Below, piece by piece: positions 47,646 through 62,317 of a stretch of DNA of 64,000 nucleotides. Below the pieces are notes generated by a model, which did not search any database, was not told the origin of the DNA, and saw nothing but the letters and a program-made list of their open reading frames with translations. A program made the position numbers and the translations under genes. This DNA is from Phycomyces blakesleeanus NRRL 1555(-) (taxonomy: Eukaryota > Mucoromycota > Mucoromycetes > Mucorales > Phycomycetaceae). Positions within the stretch are counted from its first letter, which is position 1. Every line of letters starts with the position of its first letter. The DNA is taken from positions 434,001 to 498,000 of the forward strand of contig NW_017265156.1 in assembly GCF_001638985.1 (NCBI RefSeq), read 5' to 3'.

Positions 47646-47731
47646 TATAAACCATTCTTTTTCTTCTTCCTTCTTCTATCTTTCCCTTTTTTAATTTAAT
47701 AATAATAATAATAATAGTAATCTTAATAATC

Positions 47732-50700
47732 ATGGGTCACCAACTTCCTCAAAGTCCAGTTCACAAAAGAAGATTAAAGCGACCTCTTGGCCATCCTGAT
47801 AAGCAAAAAAAATCAGTATCACCAGAATCAACTAGTCCAATTATACAAAGTAAAACTATAGTTGGAGAAAAACGCGAAGCAGAGAACGCAAACAGCGATG
47901 AGGATGATACTCCTCTTTTTCAAAACAGATTCTTTAATCGTCAGCGAAGAAAACGTGTATGCATTGAAGATGAATTGATGGATGAATTGACAAACGATCT
48001 AAGCATCGCCCAGGCTACAACAATTGACAGTACACCAGAAAAAGTAAAGATGCCTGTCGCAGCTGTCAATTTCTCGACTCAGAGCAATGTCAAAATGATA
48101 AATCTACCAATTTCAGAAACTGAACCAATTTCAAAAGAAAGTGAACGTAAGAAAATATTCTTCTTCTCTCTTCTTCTTCCTCTTCTTCTTTTTCTTCTTC
48201 GCTCGAGACTCGTTGTTAGGAGAGGATTAAAAATGTAATGATCATGTTAATGACCAGATCTATTATAAACATTAGCAATTCTTCAGAAACTATCAGACTA
48301 CATGACTATGATTTGCAATGAACAAACAGAAATTAGAAATTCACAAAGCACGATAAATCCTATCTTCCCGGAAGCAGACACCAATGTCATTCCTCTGTCT
48401 GTTCTTCGTCAATTTACTATCTTGGTTGTCAAGACAGTTCAAGCGAAATGTTTCAGAAATGCAGATCAACATCAATTTGGACAAATATTGAGTAGAATGG
48501 AATATGCAATTGGATGCATTGTGGATTTGGATATATTAGAAGAGTATGCAAAAGAAACTGACGAAGCACAAAAGATGTCAAAAACAATAGCTTGGCTGGA
48601 GAAATTATCTTATGGAATTGAAATCAGTGTACTTGTTGTTGATCTATTAGCTGTCTGCAGAGTGAACAAGCAGGTATTTATTATTATATATATAAGGTCT
48701 GATATCAGGCAAACTTCATAATAACACGGTTAGCTATAGGATGTTCCAAAAGGTCTTATTACTACATGTCTAAGACTTGTAAAATCACAACTTGAAAGCC
48801 TCATCTACCCACTAATTGACCTCACGAGTCTAGAAGATGATCCTACAAGCTGTAAGTAAAAATAGAAAATTGTAGAATAATTGGGATAATGAAACAAACA
48901 AACAAACCAGAAAAAAAAACCAAGGATAATAAATGAAGAATATTTGCTAGTGAACAATGATCTTCGTCGATTTCTAAACTCGGTAGAGGCATCACCTCCA
49001 GCCCGACGAAATCTCTCGGGCATTCTTCCACTTATCACTCGATTCCTTCGACGTTCTTTTGTTCTTCTTCAACAGGATGAAATTGACGATCACGGAATTC
49101 TTATTGTTGGCTATATCAGTATGGGACCATTTTTCCATGATTACACGGAAAGCAACACATCGTGTCTCATAAGAAACTCTGCCGATTCGACTGTGAACCC
49201 ATTCGAACAGATGAAATTCAGTGCACTCGATATGCTTACTACACTATTTGGAAATTATCCACAACACCGTCGGTGGATTCTGGATGAGATATTAACAGGC
49301 ATGGGCAATCTCACAACAATGGATCGAAGCGTTAAGCGGTATAGATTAAGCGACGGTAGATCCTTACATGTTATGAGTGCCCTCTGGATTCAACTCGTCC
49401 AGTCCTGCTGCGCACCTACGACTATTGTTGCTGACAGAGGCTGGCTTCGTAAATGGGAGCTCAAGCAACAAAGGTTTCAAAAGGATAATGAAACAAAACA
49501 GCTTGCTGGACTTGAAGAGAAACTTGTTCAAAAGGCAGCGGAAGTATGGAAGACAGGGATTGAGGCAGCAGCACAGACTGCGACATATTTCCTTGATTTT
49601 CTCATGGCCAAGTGTAGATCACGTAAGAAAGATACTTATTCGGTAGCTGAATACCGGATGATCATGGAAAGTACTGTGGAGGATATACTTGTTGTTCTCA
49701 GTGATCCATCCTGGCCAGCTGCAGAGCTCATTCTACGTACATTCACTAAACTTCTGGTAAGACTACTTTATACTCTAATGTTCTTGTGTTGTTTTTAATA
49801 CAAGTTTGTGTCAAACCGTATGTTGATTCATCTTTTTTTATTACTTTCAATAACCTTAAAAAAAAGGTGGCTGTAATCGAGAGTGGCACTTCTGATATTT
49901 ATCTGAAATCTTTGGCCATCGAATGGCTTGGTACCATAGCATGTACCATTAAGATGGGATGCAATCGGCTGTCTGGAGAAAAAGGACAATTCACACCAGA
50001 ATGGGTTTACAAATTGAACGAGCAACTCCCAACAGAGGTAAAGACATATATTATTGTTATTTATTGTTATAATAATAATTCGAGGTGGAATTTAGAGAGA
50101 GAAAATAAGATCAATTTCGTTTAAATGCTGTAACTGACAGGGACTTTTTATTAGATAACACAGGACACAGCTTTAAATTCGCTAGAATTTCTTGCTCAAT
50201 GTCAAATGAAACTCTATAATCATGTGGAAAATAGCAATGTTGATCCTTCTTTAACTAAGGTAGGTTTGAAAATAATAATAATAAATGAAATGAATATAAA
50301 AGCTCCAAAACAAAAAATTCATTCTGTTAGGCTTAGTTTTATTTGGCTAGCTGGGGATACACGGATACAATGATATGGTCAAAAGCACACCAAGATTCTA
50401 AAGAAGAAGATCTTGAATCATTGGCATGGCCAGAAGATGTAGTGACTAAATTGCGAGCTATCATAAAACACTATTGGCTTCTCTCCTTGGAAGCAAATAA
50501 TGAAAATCTTACACTTGAAAAGTAAGAAATAACAGACTATTTCTCTTTGTTACGAGAGAAATATTATTGCCTTTTGTTTATTTTTTATTTTAGAAAAACA
50601 CATATATACTCACTTACTCACACATAATTTACATCTTTATTAGCTCATTTGATTTTCCAGAATTGAATAGAGAAGATATCGGGTTACTGTCAGAACTTTT

Positions 50701-53700
50701 GGCATCTCGACAACCACTCTACAATAGCTTTCAATTTTTAATATCACATATCATGGCTTGTTTGGACAATGACAGCGTCTCATATAGAGTAAAGGCTTTG
50801 AGATCGATGGGTCGTATAGCAACAGAAGTCCCTACTGTCCTTGATGAGGTATGTGGATATTAACTTTAAGTGAGCTAATAAATAGTATGTATTTTATATT
50901 CTAAGTACATTTAAATAGCCTCGAATTCGTAATCCTATTATTAAAAGAATTCACGATGCATCTCCTTCTGTTCGTGATGCAGCTCTTGAGGTTATGGCAA
51001 GATATCTTGGCCGTCAAGAAACTCTTTCTTTACCAATATACAACATTGTTAGTGAGCGTATTATGGTAAGCACAGACACACACAGACACACACACACACA
51101 CACATACAAACGCATAATAATAAGAATAACTCGACTTAAAAAAAATTAAAAAAAAAAAAAAAGCTCAAAATTTTCTTATTTTATACAACTTAGGATACAG
51201 CTATGACTGTTCGAAAACGCTTAGTCAAACTATTACGTGAATTGCATGCCAAATGTGATGATCGAGCTATCAAAATTGATATATCGGCTAAACTTATACA
51301 ACGGATTGGTGATAATGAAATCAGTATAAGCGAAGCAGCACTAAAGGCTACACAAGAAATACTTTTCCATCCTTTCCGCGAAATTGATAATGATGGTAAC
51401 GATGCATTTGGATCGTCTTATCAGCATTTTCCAAAAGAGAGGAAGCGACAAATCACCGAATTGACTTTGCTGATTACTGGTGCTACTACCAGAGATATAT
51501 CCTCGCTCACCCAATCCTCAGCTTTAATCCAGATTCTGCAAAAGGTAACTTGATATTAAAAAATATGAAAGAGACAGAGAGAAATAAAGATAAAGTTTAT
51601 ACATAAATTATTTTTAATGAAAATTCGAATATAATTTTTTAAAAAAATACTTCTTTTAACAACAATGACAAAATATTCTCGGTAAAATAAGACCGTAGCA
51701 GGATGTGACAGCAGGACAATGGTTTGGTACAAAATGGTATTCCAATGGATTGTCGATGCACTTTTTGAGCATATGCTTCTATTGGATGAACAAGGAAATA
51801 CCGAAGGCTTTCTTTGCTGCCTGACTACAGTGTATGCGTTCACAAAAACCAGCCCTGATATCCTCCGAGAGACACATATTTCAATGCTAGAACCTTACCT
51901 GAGCATCACAGAAGAAGTAAGAAAGCAACACAAAGACTAATCACCAAAAGTAAATCTATTAAATACACATGTTATTGTAGGATGATTGGCGTATTGCTCG
52001 ATACGTACTTATGATTTATCGGGATGTACTTCCACGCCGAAGATACCATGATCCTGATTTCGTGGCACAAGTGGAACAAGCCCTTCAGCAACTTTTGAGC
52101 AGATGCCCCCTTGATGTAAGAAAATAGAAAGAAGAAATAAGCATAAATAAATATATATATATTAAGCAACAATAATGATGAAAAGGCCTAATATTTTGAG
52201 TGGTAACTTGTAGATGATTCAAAGTACAGTATCATGTCTATGTGCAATCATTGACAATATTTCCAAGCGATATAACTTATTAATCAAAATGCTGGGAGCA
52301 TGTCTTGGTGTGTAAAAAATGTTATAAAAATATTTGAAGCATTATTAGCATATCATTGACAGTGTTTTATTTTTGCTTTACTTTTATTTTATTTCAGGTA
52401 AACTTCAACAAGACCGAGCACAAATGTCAAACGGAAAACCACCTGCACGTTCTATTACTGCAATAAGAAAAATGTTACTTATCAGCAGTTTACTCTGCCG
52501 CTACTTTGACTTTGACGAGAAAAGGAAAACTGAACCAGTCAAGTTGAGGGCTCTTGACATTGTTCACAAGGTAAAGAATAATTTAATAATGGTTACTATC
52601 AACTATCAAATAAATTTATACGACTATATTTTATTTTATTATGATTCATTACTGATACTTTTTTTTTGATAATGCAGCAAAGCATTACAAAACTTGCTTT
52701 TGATTTGATACTTTACTTTGCTAGCTCTCTTGATGAGACTACTCCCTTTAATCAAATCATGGCTACAGCTTTACAGAGCTTAGGTAAGAAAGAAGAAGAA
52801 GAAATTAGAATTTGATAAGATATTATGAAACTTATCATCTATGTTTTTTTTATTTAGGTCATCTTTATGCAGCACATCCTACATTTGTAATCGAGAAGAC
52901 GAGTACAGAGTTGATGGACAAACTCTTTGAGAGCGGCTCAGAACCCATGAAGGTTCAACTATTACGTGTATTCGTTGAATTCCTCGCTGCTGAAGAAAAT
53001 CGTATAGAGAAACAAGAAGAAGGTATTACGCTACTTAATAACTCTACCCATACTAACAAGATTTATACTATATACTACATAATACACCAGTTGCTGGACA
53101 ATCTCTTCACACGAAATTAATTGATGTTGAGACACTTATGGGAAATACAGAAGAATTCTCTGAACTCGGGTATGTATACTATGAACCTTAATACGAAATA
53201 ATTTACTAATTCTTATTTTCTATATGTATGTATGCATGTACCTAAAACTCTATAGTGTGAATGGTTCTTTGATGCAACGCTACTTCCGTAGAATATTAAA
53301 ATGTGCATTAGAGAAGACTCCTGATATTCGCTATGCTGCCTTTGAAGTTGTTTCAGTTGTAGTCAATCAAGGTCTGGCACACCCGGTTCTGGTAAAGATG
53401 AATGATTTAATTATTAGTTGTGTGGATAATAACTCCTTCGGCATTCTGTTAAAGTGTATGCCCGCCGTTGTTGCAGCAGAAACAAGTTCAGATATTACCC
53501 TCCGAAACAAAGCATATTATCTCCACAGATTTGCACATGATAAATATGGACCTCTTTTGTATAGTAATTTTGGAGAGCACATCAGCACCGCATACGAGTA
53601 CCAAAAACTAATGGCGGATGATAAGATAGAAGGTATAAACTTGGTCTTTTTAAGATGACTGTTACTATTACTATTATTATTATCATTATTATCAAAAACA

Positions 53701-54617
53701 GTGATACATAACACCTTTTTTTGTCTCCCTCTGTGTGTGTAGGCTATGGAAAGAGAGGTAGTGATGCAAAAGTGGATTCCTTGTTCGCACTACCATTTAG
53801 TGTATTTAGACAAAAAAAGAAGATCAAGTTGGACTTCTTGTGTGCTCTAGTGAAGCCTTTTGATTTTGATATGAAGGTCACTAAAGAAGAAGAGGTATAG
53901 AACGTCTTTTTTTTCAGATCTCAACTCAATTTCAAAAACAAAAACAAAAAAAGGCACACACAGCTAATTGAGATGTTTAGGTTAATGTTGAGTTTCTCAA
54001 GTTTTTGGCTGAAAGTATCATCACACTCGACTTCTCTATGTTGGAAGAAATACTATGTGTTCTTAATGGCATGGATCGTATTCTAATGACAGTTGGTGCC
54101 GATCTCCTTTCTTCCATCCAAATCTTTCGCAAGAAAGGGTTGCTATCTAAGCCAAATGATATGAATGAATTTGGAAGAGTACCTTCTGGACATAACAACG
54201 TCTCAATGGATCCAGCTTATGCCATGACAGCAAAGACAGCCATTGCAATGTCTATCCTTCTCTACGTGCGAGAACTATTGATGGATGTGTATTCTATATC
54301 CAACGAGTAAGTCTAGCCAGATACACAAAAACTAAATTAAATTAAATGGTCCAATTTTTGAATTGCAATACAACTGCCTAACACTATACCATAGTGAAAT
54401 ACAAAGTTATAGCTCAACAGACCAGTTAAAATCACGTACGATTTCTCGAGACAATGAGACTGTGAGACTTGTTGACTGGACAGAATTGGAGTACTTTAAA
54501 ATTGACAGATTAAACCATGCTTCTGCTGCAGATGGATGTAGAAAATTCGAAGACATGATGATGGAATCGGCAGGAATGGATAGCCGAAAATCTAGAAAAT
54601 ACAAGGAGTTGACATGA
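47732..54617 (+). CDS. SCC2: Cohesin loader SCC2 / Nipped-B (NIPBL/Mis4)
   Basis: Twenty-two in-phase exons encode about 1628 aa: 47732-48146, 48276-48673, 48740-48851, 48951-49756, 49867-50037, 50155-50259, 50337-50521, 50644-50848, 50919-51065, 51194-51544, 51692-51916, 51981-52115, 52214-52307, 52398-52570, 52678-52783, 52858-53022, 53091-53169, 53256-53391, 53455-53632, 53743-53894, 53981-54306, 54395-54617. The protein loads cohesin on chromatin with Scc4. NIPBL-type HEAT segments are clear: NPFEQMKFSALDMLTTLFG, KRYRLSDGRSLHVMSAL, IKRIHDASPSVRDAALEVM, RKRLVKLLRELHAKC, GCDSRTMVWYKM, NQGLAHPVLCMPAVVAAET. The N-terminal 130 residues are basic and disordered-looking. The intron at 53392-53454 is 63 nt without a stop; removal gives the conserved HPV(L)CMP join. 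Exon 11 uses the AG at 51690-51691. Confidence 0.9.
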
Positions 54618-55587
54618 AAACAGAGAAAACACAAAAAAAAAACTCCCAAAATATCCCCACTCCCTATTTCTTTAAAACCACAAAGAAGAAGAAGCAGTAG
54701 ACAAGTCTATCGTAGATAGTATGATTCTTTGTATTTAATTCTATATATTTGTACGTGTAAAATATTATTCCACAATAAAACAAACCAAATAATAGACGAT
54801 CGTTTCTATAATTCGAATCGGTCCTCGTTACATTGATTGAATCTTTCCTTTTTTTTTTGTGAGCGATGAGGTCATGAAACACAAACAAAAAGGGGGAGAT
54901 GTTCGTCTTTGGCTTGTGGGGATAGGGTAAGAGAAACATAGACTGTATACTGGAGTAATAAAACATATGTGTCTGTATATTAGCTTACTCACGACCAATA
55001 CTTCCGTAATGCCAGCTGTCTCCCCGGGCTTTTTTTTCTGTTTTGTTTTATTTGGGAAAGAGGGGGGAGTGGAAGGGGTTAAAGACATGCTAACTCCCGG
55101 ATTTCATTTCAGTTCGAATTGTTATATCCTTTATGATCTATGTTAGTTCCGAAAACTTGATATGCAATGAATATTATGTCTGAAAATCCATTATAGTCAG
55201 TGAAGGCCAAATAACTACGCCAATGTACATATATCACGAATACCTTTACCGAAGTCTGGAAAAGCAAAGAAATGAATTATGGGTTAGTTATCAGTGAGGA
55301 GTTGCAAGTTCTGTTTTTATGCGATTGTTCCAAAATGTGTCTCAAGCCCAACACTAAAGACGGCTTTGTGTATAATATCGATGACTCCGAGCAATAAAAA
55401 ACCATTCGTTTATTGACAAACATTATAATTTGCTGCTCTTTTGTTGCCTTTCTTTGTTTTTATCGATTACAAATATACTCTGATTGTTAGTTTCTATTAT
55501 CGTTTGTTTTTTATTTCATATAACCTTTGTTAGTATTATTCTATTCTAGCCTTGTCGTTTATTCCTACGATAAAGCGTCAAAACCAA
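54618..55587. other. Intergenic region between SCC2 and the MFS gene
   Basis: AT-rich DNA with A-tracts. No recognised gene. A CT-rich stretch precedes the MFS start. Confidence 0.4.
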
Positions 55588-57652
55588 ATGGCACCTCTTT
55601 CTCAACAAGTGGTCGACGATTCTGATGAATGCGCTGATCCTCACCAAGGAAGTCTATCTGCACCCACTTCTTTAGATCCATCGATCATATGTCCAGGTAA
55701 GCATAAACTCTTCTACCTTGGAGACCAATCAGCAAGCTCTAACAATACATAAATCCAACAATACCAACAACACTAATATACTTTTTAGAAAAATATATTG
55801 TGGACTGCAATCTACAGAATGAAAGTGAAAACAATTCTTCAATGGAATCACTAGGGCCTTATCGTTCGACAGTAAGTACATCAGAATACGCTATAAATGT
55901 CTCATTAAATTATGTAAAAAAAAAACAACTTATCACGCTTTCAAATAAACTAGTTTTCCTCTACTCGTAGATGGTTTATACTACTTATAGTTGCCCTTCA
56001 AGGGTTTCTAGGTCCATTGAGCAGCTCCATATATGTGGGTTTAAAGTTCAATATGTCAAGTGTATATGGTTCTTACAAAGTAAACTCGTCATTTAGGTAC
56101 CAGCCATTCAACAAGTCAAGCTGTCACTTCATGCGTCTGGAACGGTTATCAATGCAACCATTTCTCTTTATATCTTTACCCTAGGCGTTGCCGTGAGTAT
56201 AGCAACATTAAAAGTTAAAACAAGGTTTACTAATATAAAAAAAGCCAATGATGTGGGCCGCTCTATCGGAAAGATATGGGCGCCGGTTTGTCTATATTGG
56301 TGCAACTTTCATATATGTAGGGTCTACTGTAGGGTGTGCTTTGTCATCAAATATTGGTTTGTTTGTAGCCATGAGAGCCTTACAAGCGGTTGGTGCAAGT
56401 GCGGCACAGGCAGTTGGCGCAGGGTGGGTTACCAAGAGATTGTCTGCTTTAATATATATATATTTTAGATATTTGAATGACTTACTTAAAATACCTTTAG
56501 AACTGTCTCGGATTTGTTTATGGTTCATGAACGAGGGAATGCTATGGGTCTTTTTTTTCTCGGTCCTTTGGTGGGTCCTGTGGTGGGTCCTATAGCTGGT
56601 GGCTACATCAGCGAATGTAATATCCCATTGGCAAGCATTTCCTTCAAGTTACCTAGAAATATTAATACTTTGATGTGTAGATTTGGGATGGAATTACATA
56701 TTCTGGTTTCTTTCGATTATGGGTGCCTTTATTCTTATACTCCTTGTCTTCTTTCTACCTGAGACTTCTCCAATTATTATCAAAAAACGAGTCGAGGCTA
56801 AACAGCGTTTATCAGAATCTCAATCTACTACAGAGTATAAATCCCCGCCTCATGAGCAGCTCATGACGACCTTTATGCGCCCTTTTCGCTTTTTGTGCAA
56901 GCCGGTTGTATTACTCGTCTCTTTACCTTATGCTCTTGCATACGGATTCATGTATTTCATGATATCAAGTTTACCACATCAGCTTGCCTACAAATATGGG
57001 TTTTCAAGCTCCCAGATTGGACTAGCATATTTAGCCAATGGTCTCGGAAATGTCGTCGGTGCAGTTGGGTCAGGAAAGTACGCAGATTGGTTGCTCAAAA
57101 AATTGGACACGAAACAGCAGGAAAGAACACCGGAAGCTCGTTTATCCCCAATGTGGCTAGGTATTTCTTTGCTAGTAGTCGGAGAACTAGTCTACGGGTG
57201 GTGTGTATCCAAGACCATTCATATCGGTGTAGTATTGACAGGACTTTTTATATGTAAGTTTAAAACTGGCTTTTAGAGTAAAATCAAGTTTATTTACCTT
57301 TATTCAGTACATATAAGCTTGAATTTGTTTATTAATCTATTAATACATATATATATATCTATTTGTACTCTTAGTTGGACTCGGTGTAGGGGTTGTCCAA
57401 ACTCCTAGTAACTTGTATCTTGTCGATGCCTATCAAGAATACTCGGCTTCTGTTATTAGCGCATCTAATCTTTTACGGTGTACCATGGCAGCATGCACAC
57501 CTTTATTAGCACCTACAATACTACGGTCTATTGGTAGTGGTTGGGCAATGACTATACTTGCAAGCTTGACCTTAATGAGTACAGGTTGTGTTTTCTCTGT
57601 CAGTAGATGGGGAGAAAACATGCGCTACAAATATGCCAAAGACCACTCATGA
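55588..57652 (+). CDS. MFS transporter, DHA1 drug:proton antiporter type
   Basis: Eight in-phase exons: 55588-55696, 55789-55871, 55954-56034, 56097-56192, 56245-56423, 56501-56616, 56681-57253, 57375-57652; 504 aa. After an acidic, Ser-rich cytosolic N-terminus come 12 probable membrane segments. TM1 is WFILLIVALQGFLGPLSSS. The loop 2-3 MFS signature is present as LSERYGRRFVYIGA, and the antiporter motif C as GPLVGPVVGPIAGGY. A central loop with charged residues lies after FFLPETSP. This is the Qdr/Flr/Dtr-like family exporting drugs or polyamines at the plasma membrane; the substrate is unknown. Two donors are the weaker GTGGGT. The start is the first ATG in frame. Confidence 0.85.
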
Positions 57653-58214
57653 AATTCGGTACATAGACATTTGCATATATGCATGTAAAAACGCATGCAT
57701 GAATGTTTACACGTAATTATACAAACTTACCCACGCCAGAGGTTCATACAGCAATGTTTTAATTCTATCATCTTAAAGAGCTGGGCTCAGATACAATGCC
57801 ATTTATTAATTCCCTAAAACTAAGTAGTATAAAATAGCCTTTTCTTTCTTTCTTTCTTTTTGTGTCATCATTAGACATGTATATGATAGCTATCTCTCTC
57901 TCTCTCTCTCTCTCTCTTTATGCATATACATTATATAAATTATATATATATATATATTTATATAGGATATCTGAATATTAACCATTTTTTTTCAAAAAAT
58001 AATAATAAGGTTTTAATAAACTGGTATATTTGATTTTGATATACAAAAGCAGGTTGTCATCGGTATTTATTTTATTCTTAAAAGAGAAAGAAATATTATT
58101 TTTATAATAAATTAGTGTACAGTTAAATAAAAAAGATATGTTGGAATAATTAGAGTGAAAGAAATATATAATAAGGATTTGGAAGTAGATGGTTCTAAAA
58201 AGGTATAATGGTAT
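57653..58214. other. Convergent 3' region with simple repeats
   Basis: A spacer between the convergent MFS and ABC genes. It holds (CTTT)n (57841-57859), (CT)n (57894-57916) and (AT)n (57941-57956) microsatellites. No gene was recognised. Confidence 0.5.
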
Positions 58215-61200
58215 TTAATTGGCATTAAGAGATTGCTGGTGAACTAGACTACTATAGACTCCATTCAACTTAAGTAATTCCCAATGAGTGCCTTGCTCAG
58301 CAATGCGACCATCCTTTACAACACAAATATGATCGGCTCCTTGGATAGTAGACAGACGATGGGCAATAGTAATTGTAGTACGACCACCCTCTTCCAAGAT
58401 ATTATCGATAGCTGCTTGTACCAGCTTCTCTGACTCGGAATCCAGAGCAGAAGTAGCCTCATCCAAAAGTAGTACTCGAGGTTTACGAATCAAGGCACGA
58501 GCAATTGCAATGCGTTGCTTTTGGCCACCGGATAGCTGAGACCCCTTGTCGCCAACACGAGTGTCATAACCTTGTGGTAAGCTGGTAATAAATGTGTGGA
58601 TATTGGCAGCACGACAAGCGTCTTCAACCATATCTTGACTAATAGTCTTGTCTTCATCAACACCAAAACGAATGTTTTCACCAATAGTCATATCAAACAA
58701 AACTGGTTCCTGACCAACCAAGGACATATGGCTACGAAGGTTACCGAGCGAGTAATTTTTCACATTGTTGTCATCGAGACGGACGGCACCAGTGATAGGG
58801 TCATACCAGCGCTGGAGCATACCAATAGTAGTAGACTTGCCACATCCAGAAGCACCAACAAGAGCAATAGTATGGCCGGCCTTTCCTTTAAGATTAAATT
58901 CACCGTTAAAGATGGCGATATCAGGGCGAGCGGGGTAACGGAAAGTGATGTCTTCGAAAGTAACATCGCCAGCAATTTGAGAAGATGAAGGCTCGATACC
59001 TTCAAGTTCAGGGTCGATTGATGGAACACGATCAAGAACTTCAAAGGCAGCAATAGCAGAGTACTTGGCTTTGGCGAATGTGGAAGTAAAAGTACTTCCG
59101 CGACCAACACCCTGAGCAGTAATCATGATACCCATCATAGTAGTGAACATTTGCTGGAAGTTGATTCTACCATCGGCAATCAAGCGCATACCGGCATAAA
59201 AAGCTACAGCATTAGTGTAAAGAGTGATACCCTGCTGAAGACCGTAACCGACGGAGGATGTAACAGCCTTGCGTTGGGCGAGCTTGTGAGGGCGATCGGT
59301 AGCCTTAAAATACTTCTCTTCAAAATAGGATTGTTTGTTGAGAGCAGCAACTGTACGGATTTCCTTGATGGCTTCACCAGCAACTTCACCACTTTGTTCA
59401 TTGGCTTTCTTGGTTTTGTCTTCAAATCCACGATGAATTCTTGCTTCATAAGATGTTGCACCAATAATAAAAGGACCCATACAGCAAATAATCAAAGTTA
59501 AAAGCCAACTTTGCGAGAAGGCAATAGCAAGACCTATTGTTTTATATATAAAGTATTAGTAATTTATTCATCAAAGATTGCATAGTAAAACTTACCAGTA
59601 ATAGCAGTAACAATAATTTGAGTAATATCACCCCATGTTTTGGTAACCATTTCGTTTACGTTCTTGGAGTCAATGGCCAGCTTGGAAGTCAGTGCACCGA
59701 GACTATGTTCTGGCTCATCATAAAAACCAATTTCCTGACGCATAAAGGCTTCGAAGATTTGACCACGAAGACGCTTAGTAAAGCGCTCACCGGCAACTTC
59801 AAAAGAAATAATCTGGAAAGAAAACCCAACAAAGGCAGCAAGACCAAGAACAACGAACAAGAAGGCGTATAGATTGGCACCTTGGAAGGGTCCAGGGGCA
59901 ATTTTATCAGGTTCGAATGAAAGAATATTAATAACACGAGAGAATACGAGAGCGAAGCAAGGGAAAACTGCACCGGCAATTGCAGCGCCACCGACACCAG
60001 TAAATAGCAAGCGCCACTCGGGCTTCATCATTTGAATAACTCTTTTTACAGGAGCCGATTGCTTTTTGGCGGCCTTTTTGATTTCCTTTTCCTTGCGGAG
60101 TTTTATTTCAAAGGCATCGATAGAAAGGTTGGTGCTGATCTTGGAGAGAGAGTTGGATGGGACTCTTTCCAAAGCGGCTCTGAATTCCTGCTGGTCTTCT
60201 TGTTCTTTCTTGAGTGCCAGTGTTTCTTGCTTCAAAAGTTCTTCATCATCGATTTCTTCTTCAACGTGTCCAATCTGAGTGGTAGCGATTTGCTGCTTGG
60301 CAACGAGTCCAGCGTAAACACCATTGAGGGCGAGCAACTCATTGTGAGTACCTTGTTCAACGAGGTCACCTTTATCCATGACAACAATCAAGTCAGCTCT
60401 ACGAATGGTAGAGAGACGATGGGCAATAACGATGGTTGTACGATCGGCAGCTGCGGCATCTAATGCCTTTTGGACCAGGCGTTCAGACTGGGTATCAAGA
60501 GCAGAGGTGGCCTAAAAAGAAAATCATAATAAAAAATTATAAGCACAGCAATAATTTTAATACTATGGTGTGTTACTTACTTCATCTAGTAATAAGATCG
60601 AGGGGTTCTTGATAATTGCACGGGCAATAGCAACACGCTGCTTCTGACCACCGGAAAGCATACCACCATGCTCACCAACGAGAGTGTTGTAACCTTCAGG
60701 TAATTCAGAGATAAAAGAGTGACAGTTTGCTTTCTTGCATGCTTCGATCATCTCCTCCTTGGGGACATCGCGGAATGCGCCCATAAGCAAGTTCTGGCGA
60801 ATAGTCATGTTAAACAATACAGGCTCCTGGCTGACAACGCCAATCTGTGTGCGTAACCATGCAACGTTGTAAGACTTGAGATCCTCGCCATCAAGCAGAA
60901 CCTGACCATCAATGGGATCATAAAAACGCTGGAGAAGTTGGACAGTTGTGGACTTTCCAGAGCCAGAAGGACCAACAAAAGCAACAGTCTGACCTGCGTG
61001 GATTTTGATATTGAGATTCTTGAGGATGGGTACATCAGGACGGGTAGGGTAAGTGAATTTAACGTTGCGGAACTCGATATCTCCAGTAATATTGGCTGGT
61101 TGGCTGCCTAGGGAAGAGTCGGGATCAATCTCAGGAACACGCTCAATGGTGTCATAAATTTTGTAAGCAGCACCGCAGGCACTAGAGACAGCAGATAGAT

Positions 61201-62317
61201 TTGGTGGCAGCTGCAAAAGAGCCATTGCACCCATAATCATGGCGAAAAAGACGACAAGGACAGTAGGACCATTGAGCTTTCCTTTGATAACAAGCTGGCC
61301 ACCATACCAGAAAGAGAGGGCATATGTAGCAAAAAGAATAAACATAAAAGCACCAAGACCAAAACCGAGGATCAAACCACGTTTAATACCGGTTTGCTTT
61401 GCTTTTTCGAGCTTAATACTGTAGAGTTCAGAGAAACGGGACTGGAGAGAAAAGGAATAGACAGTGCGGATACCAGAGAATACTTGTTCTGCAACGGAAC
61501 CAGCTTCAGCATAGGAGGTCTGGGTTTTGAGTGTATATTTTGTAATATATACACCCATTATGGCACCCACGCCAGCCATGAAAGGTAATGTGGCCAGCAT
61601 GACTACAGCAAGCTGCCATCCTTTGACGAAAGCGACGATGAATCCGGTGACGAACTGAGCGATAGCGGTTGTAAAAAGGCCGAATTTTTCAGAAATACCG
61701 TCTTGGATCAATTGAGTGTCTGTGGCCAGACGAGTGTTGAGAGAACCATCTTCGGCCTTGTCGAACCAGGACATGTCTTGACGGAGGATGGCGTGGACAT
61801 ACATTTGACGAATTCGGCGGGCCTGGTTCTCGCCACTTAGAACCCAGCAAGTGTTTCCGACATAAGCAGCGATCATAATACCGGTTCCCATGTACACGAA
61901 GACAAGAATCAATCCCATGGTTTTATCCACTAGAGTTTCTGGATGGTACAAGGCAGTCTGAAGCTCTGTCAAGAACTTTCCGAGAATGATAATTGAAATT
62001 GGTTGAATGGCACCAATACATGTTGAGCAGATAAGGGCGATAATGACCATGATCTTGTCCATAGTTGTTGAATATTTGAATATAGCCCATATTTGGACCG
62101 CAGGTTCCTTGACCTTCTTTTTCTTTTTCTTCTTGCCAGATTCATCGAGCTCCTCAGATTCTTTAGAGTCTGCTGCGGGTTTTATTTCAGAAAGGGCTTC
62201 GAATTCGTGAAGATCGGTTTTTTCGTCCATTTCAATTGAAGTAATCTGGGTGATAACTTCACCCTTGAAGGTTCGACTTGTAGATGTTGACCGTCGACTT
62301 TCGTCTGAAGCTGCCAT
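58215..62317 (-). CDS. ABCB/MDR-type full ABC transporter
   Basis: Three in-phase exons (62317-60581, 60511-59596, 59533-58215) encode 1323 aa, the usual length of P-glycoprotein-like exporters. The order is TMD1-NBD1-TMD2-NBD2. NBD1 has Walker [10 protein letters not shown] (about 449-457), signature LSGGQKQR and Walker B ILLLDE, which is split by intron 1. NBD2 has [17 protein letters not shown] and [12 protein letters not shown], and both have the His switch (IAHRLSTI). All ATPase residues look intact. The N-terminus carries a Lys run ([11 protein letters not shown]). It likely exports hydrophobic compounds, or lipids or peptides, at the plasma membrane or vacuole. It converges on an unrelated MFS exporter gene, so they may or may not share a role. 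Confidence 0.92.

Noticed and set aside
51544..51720. Apparent frameshift in SCC2 between exons 10 and 11
   Set aside because: Using the acceptor AATAAG at 51686-51691 instead of GTAG further on gives a continuous frame and the NIPBL-like reading TVAGCDSRTMVWYK.
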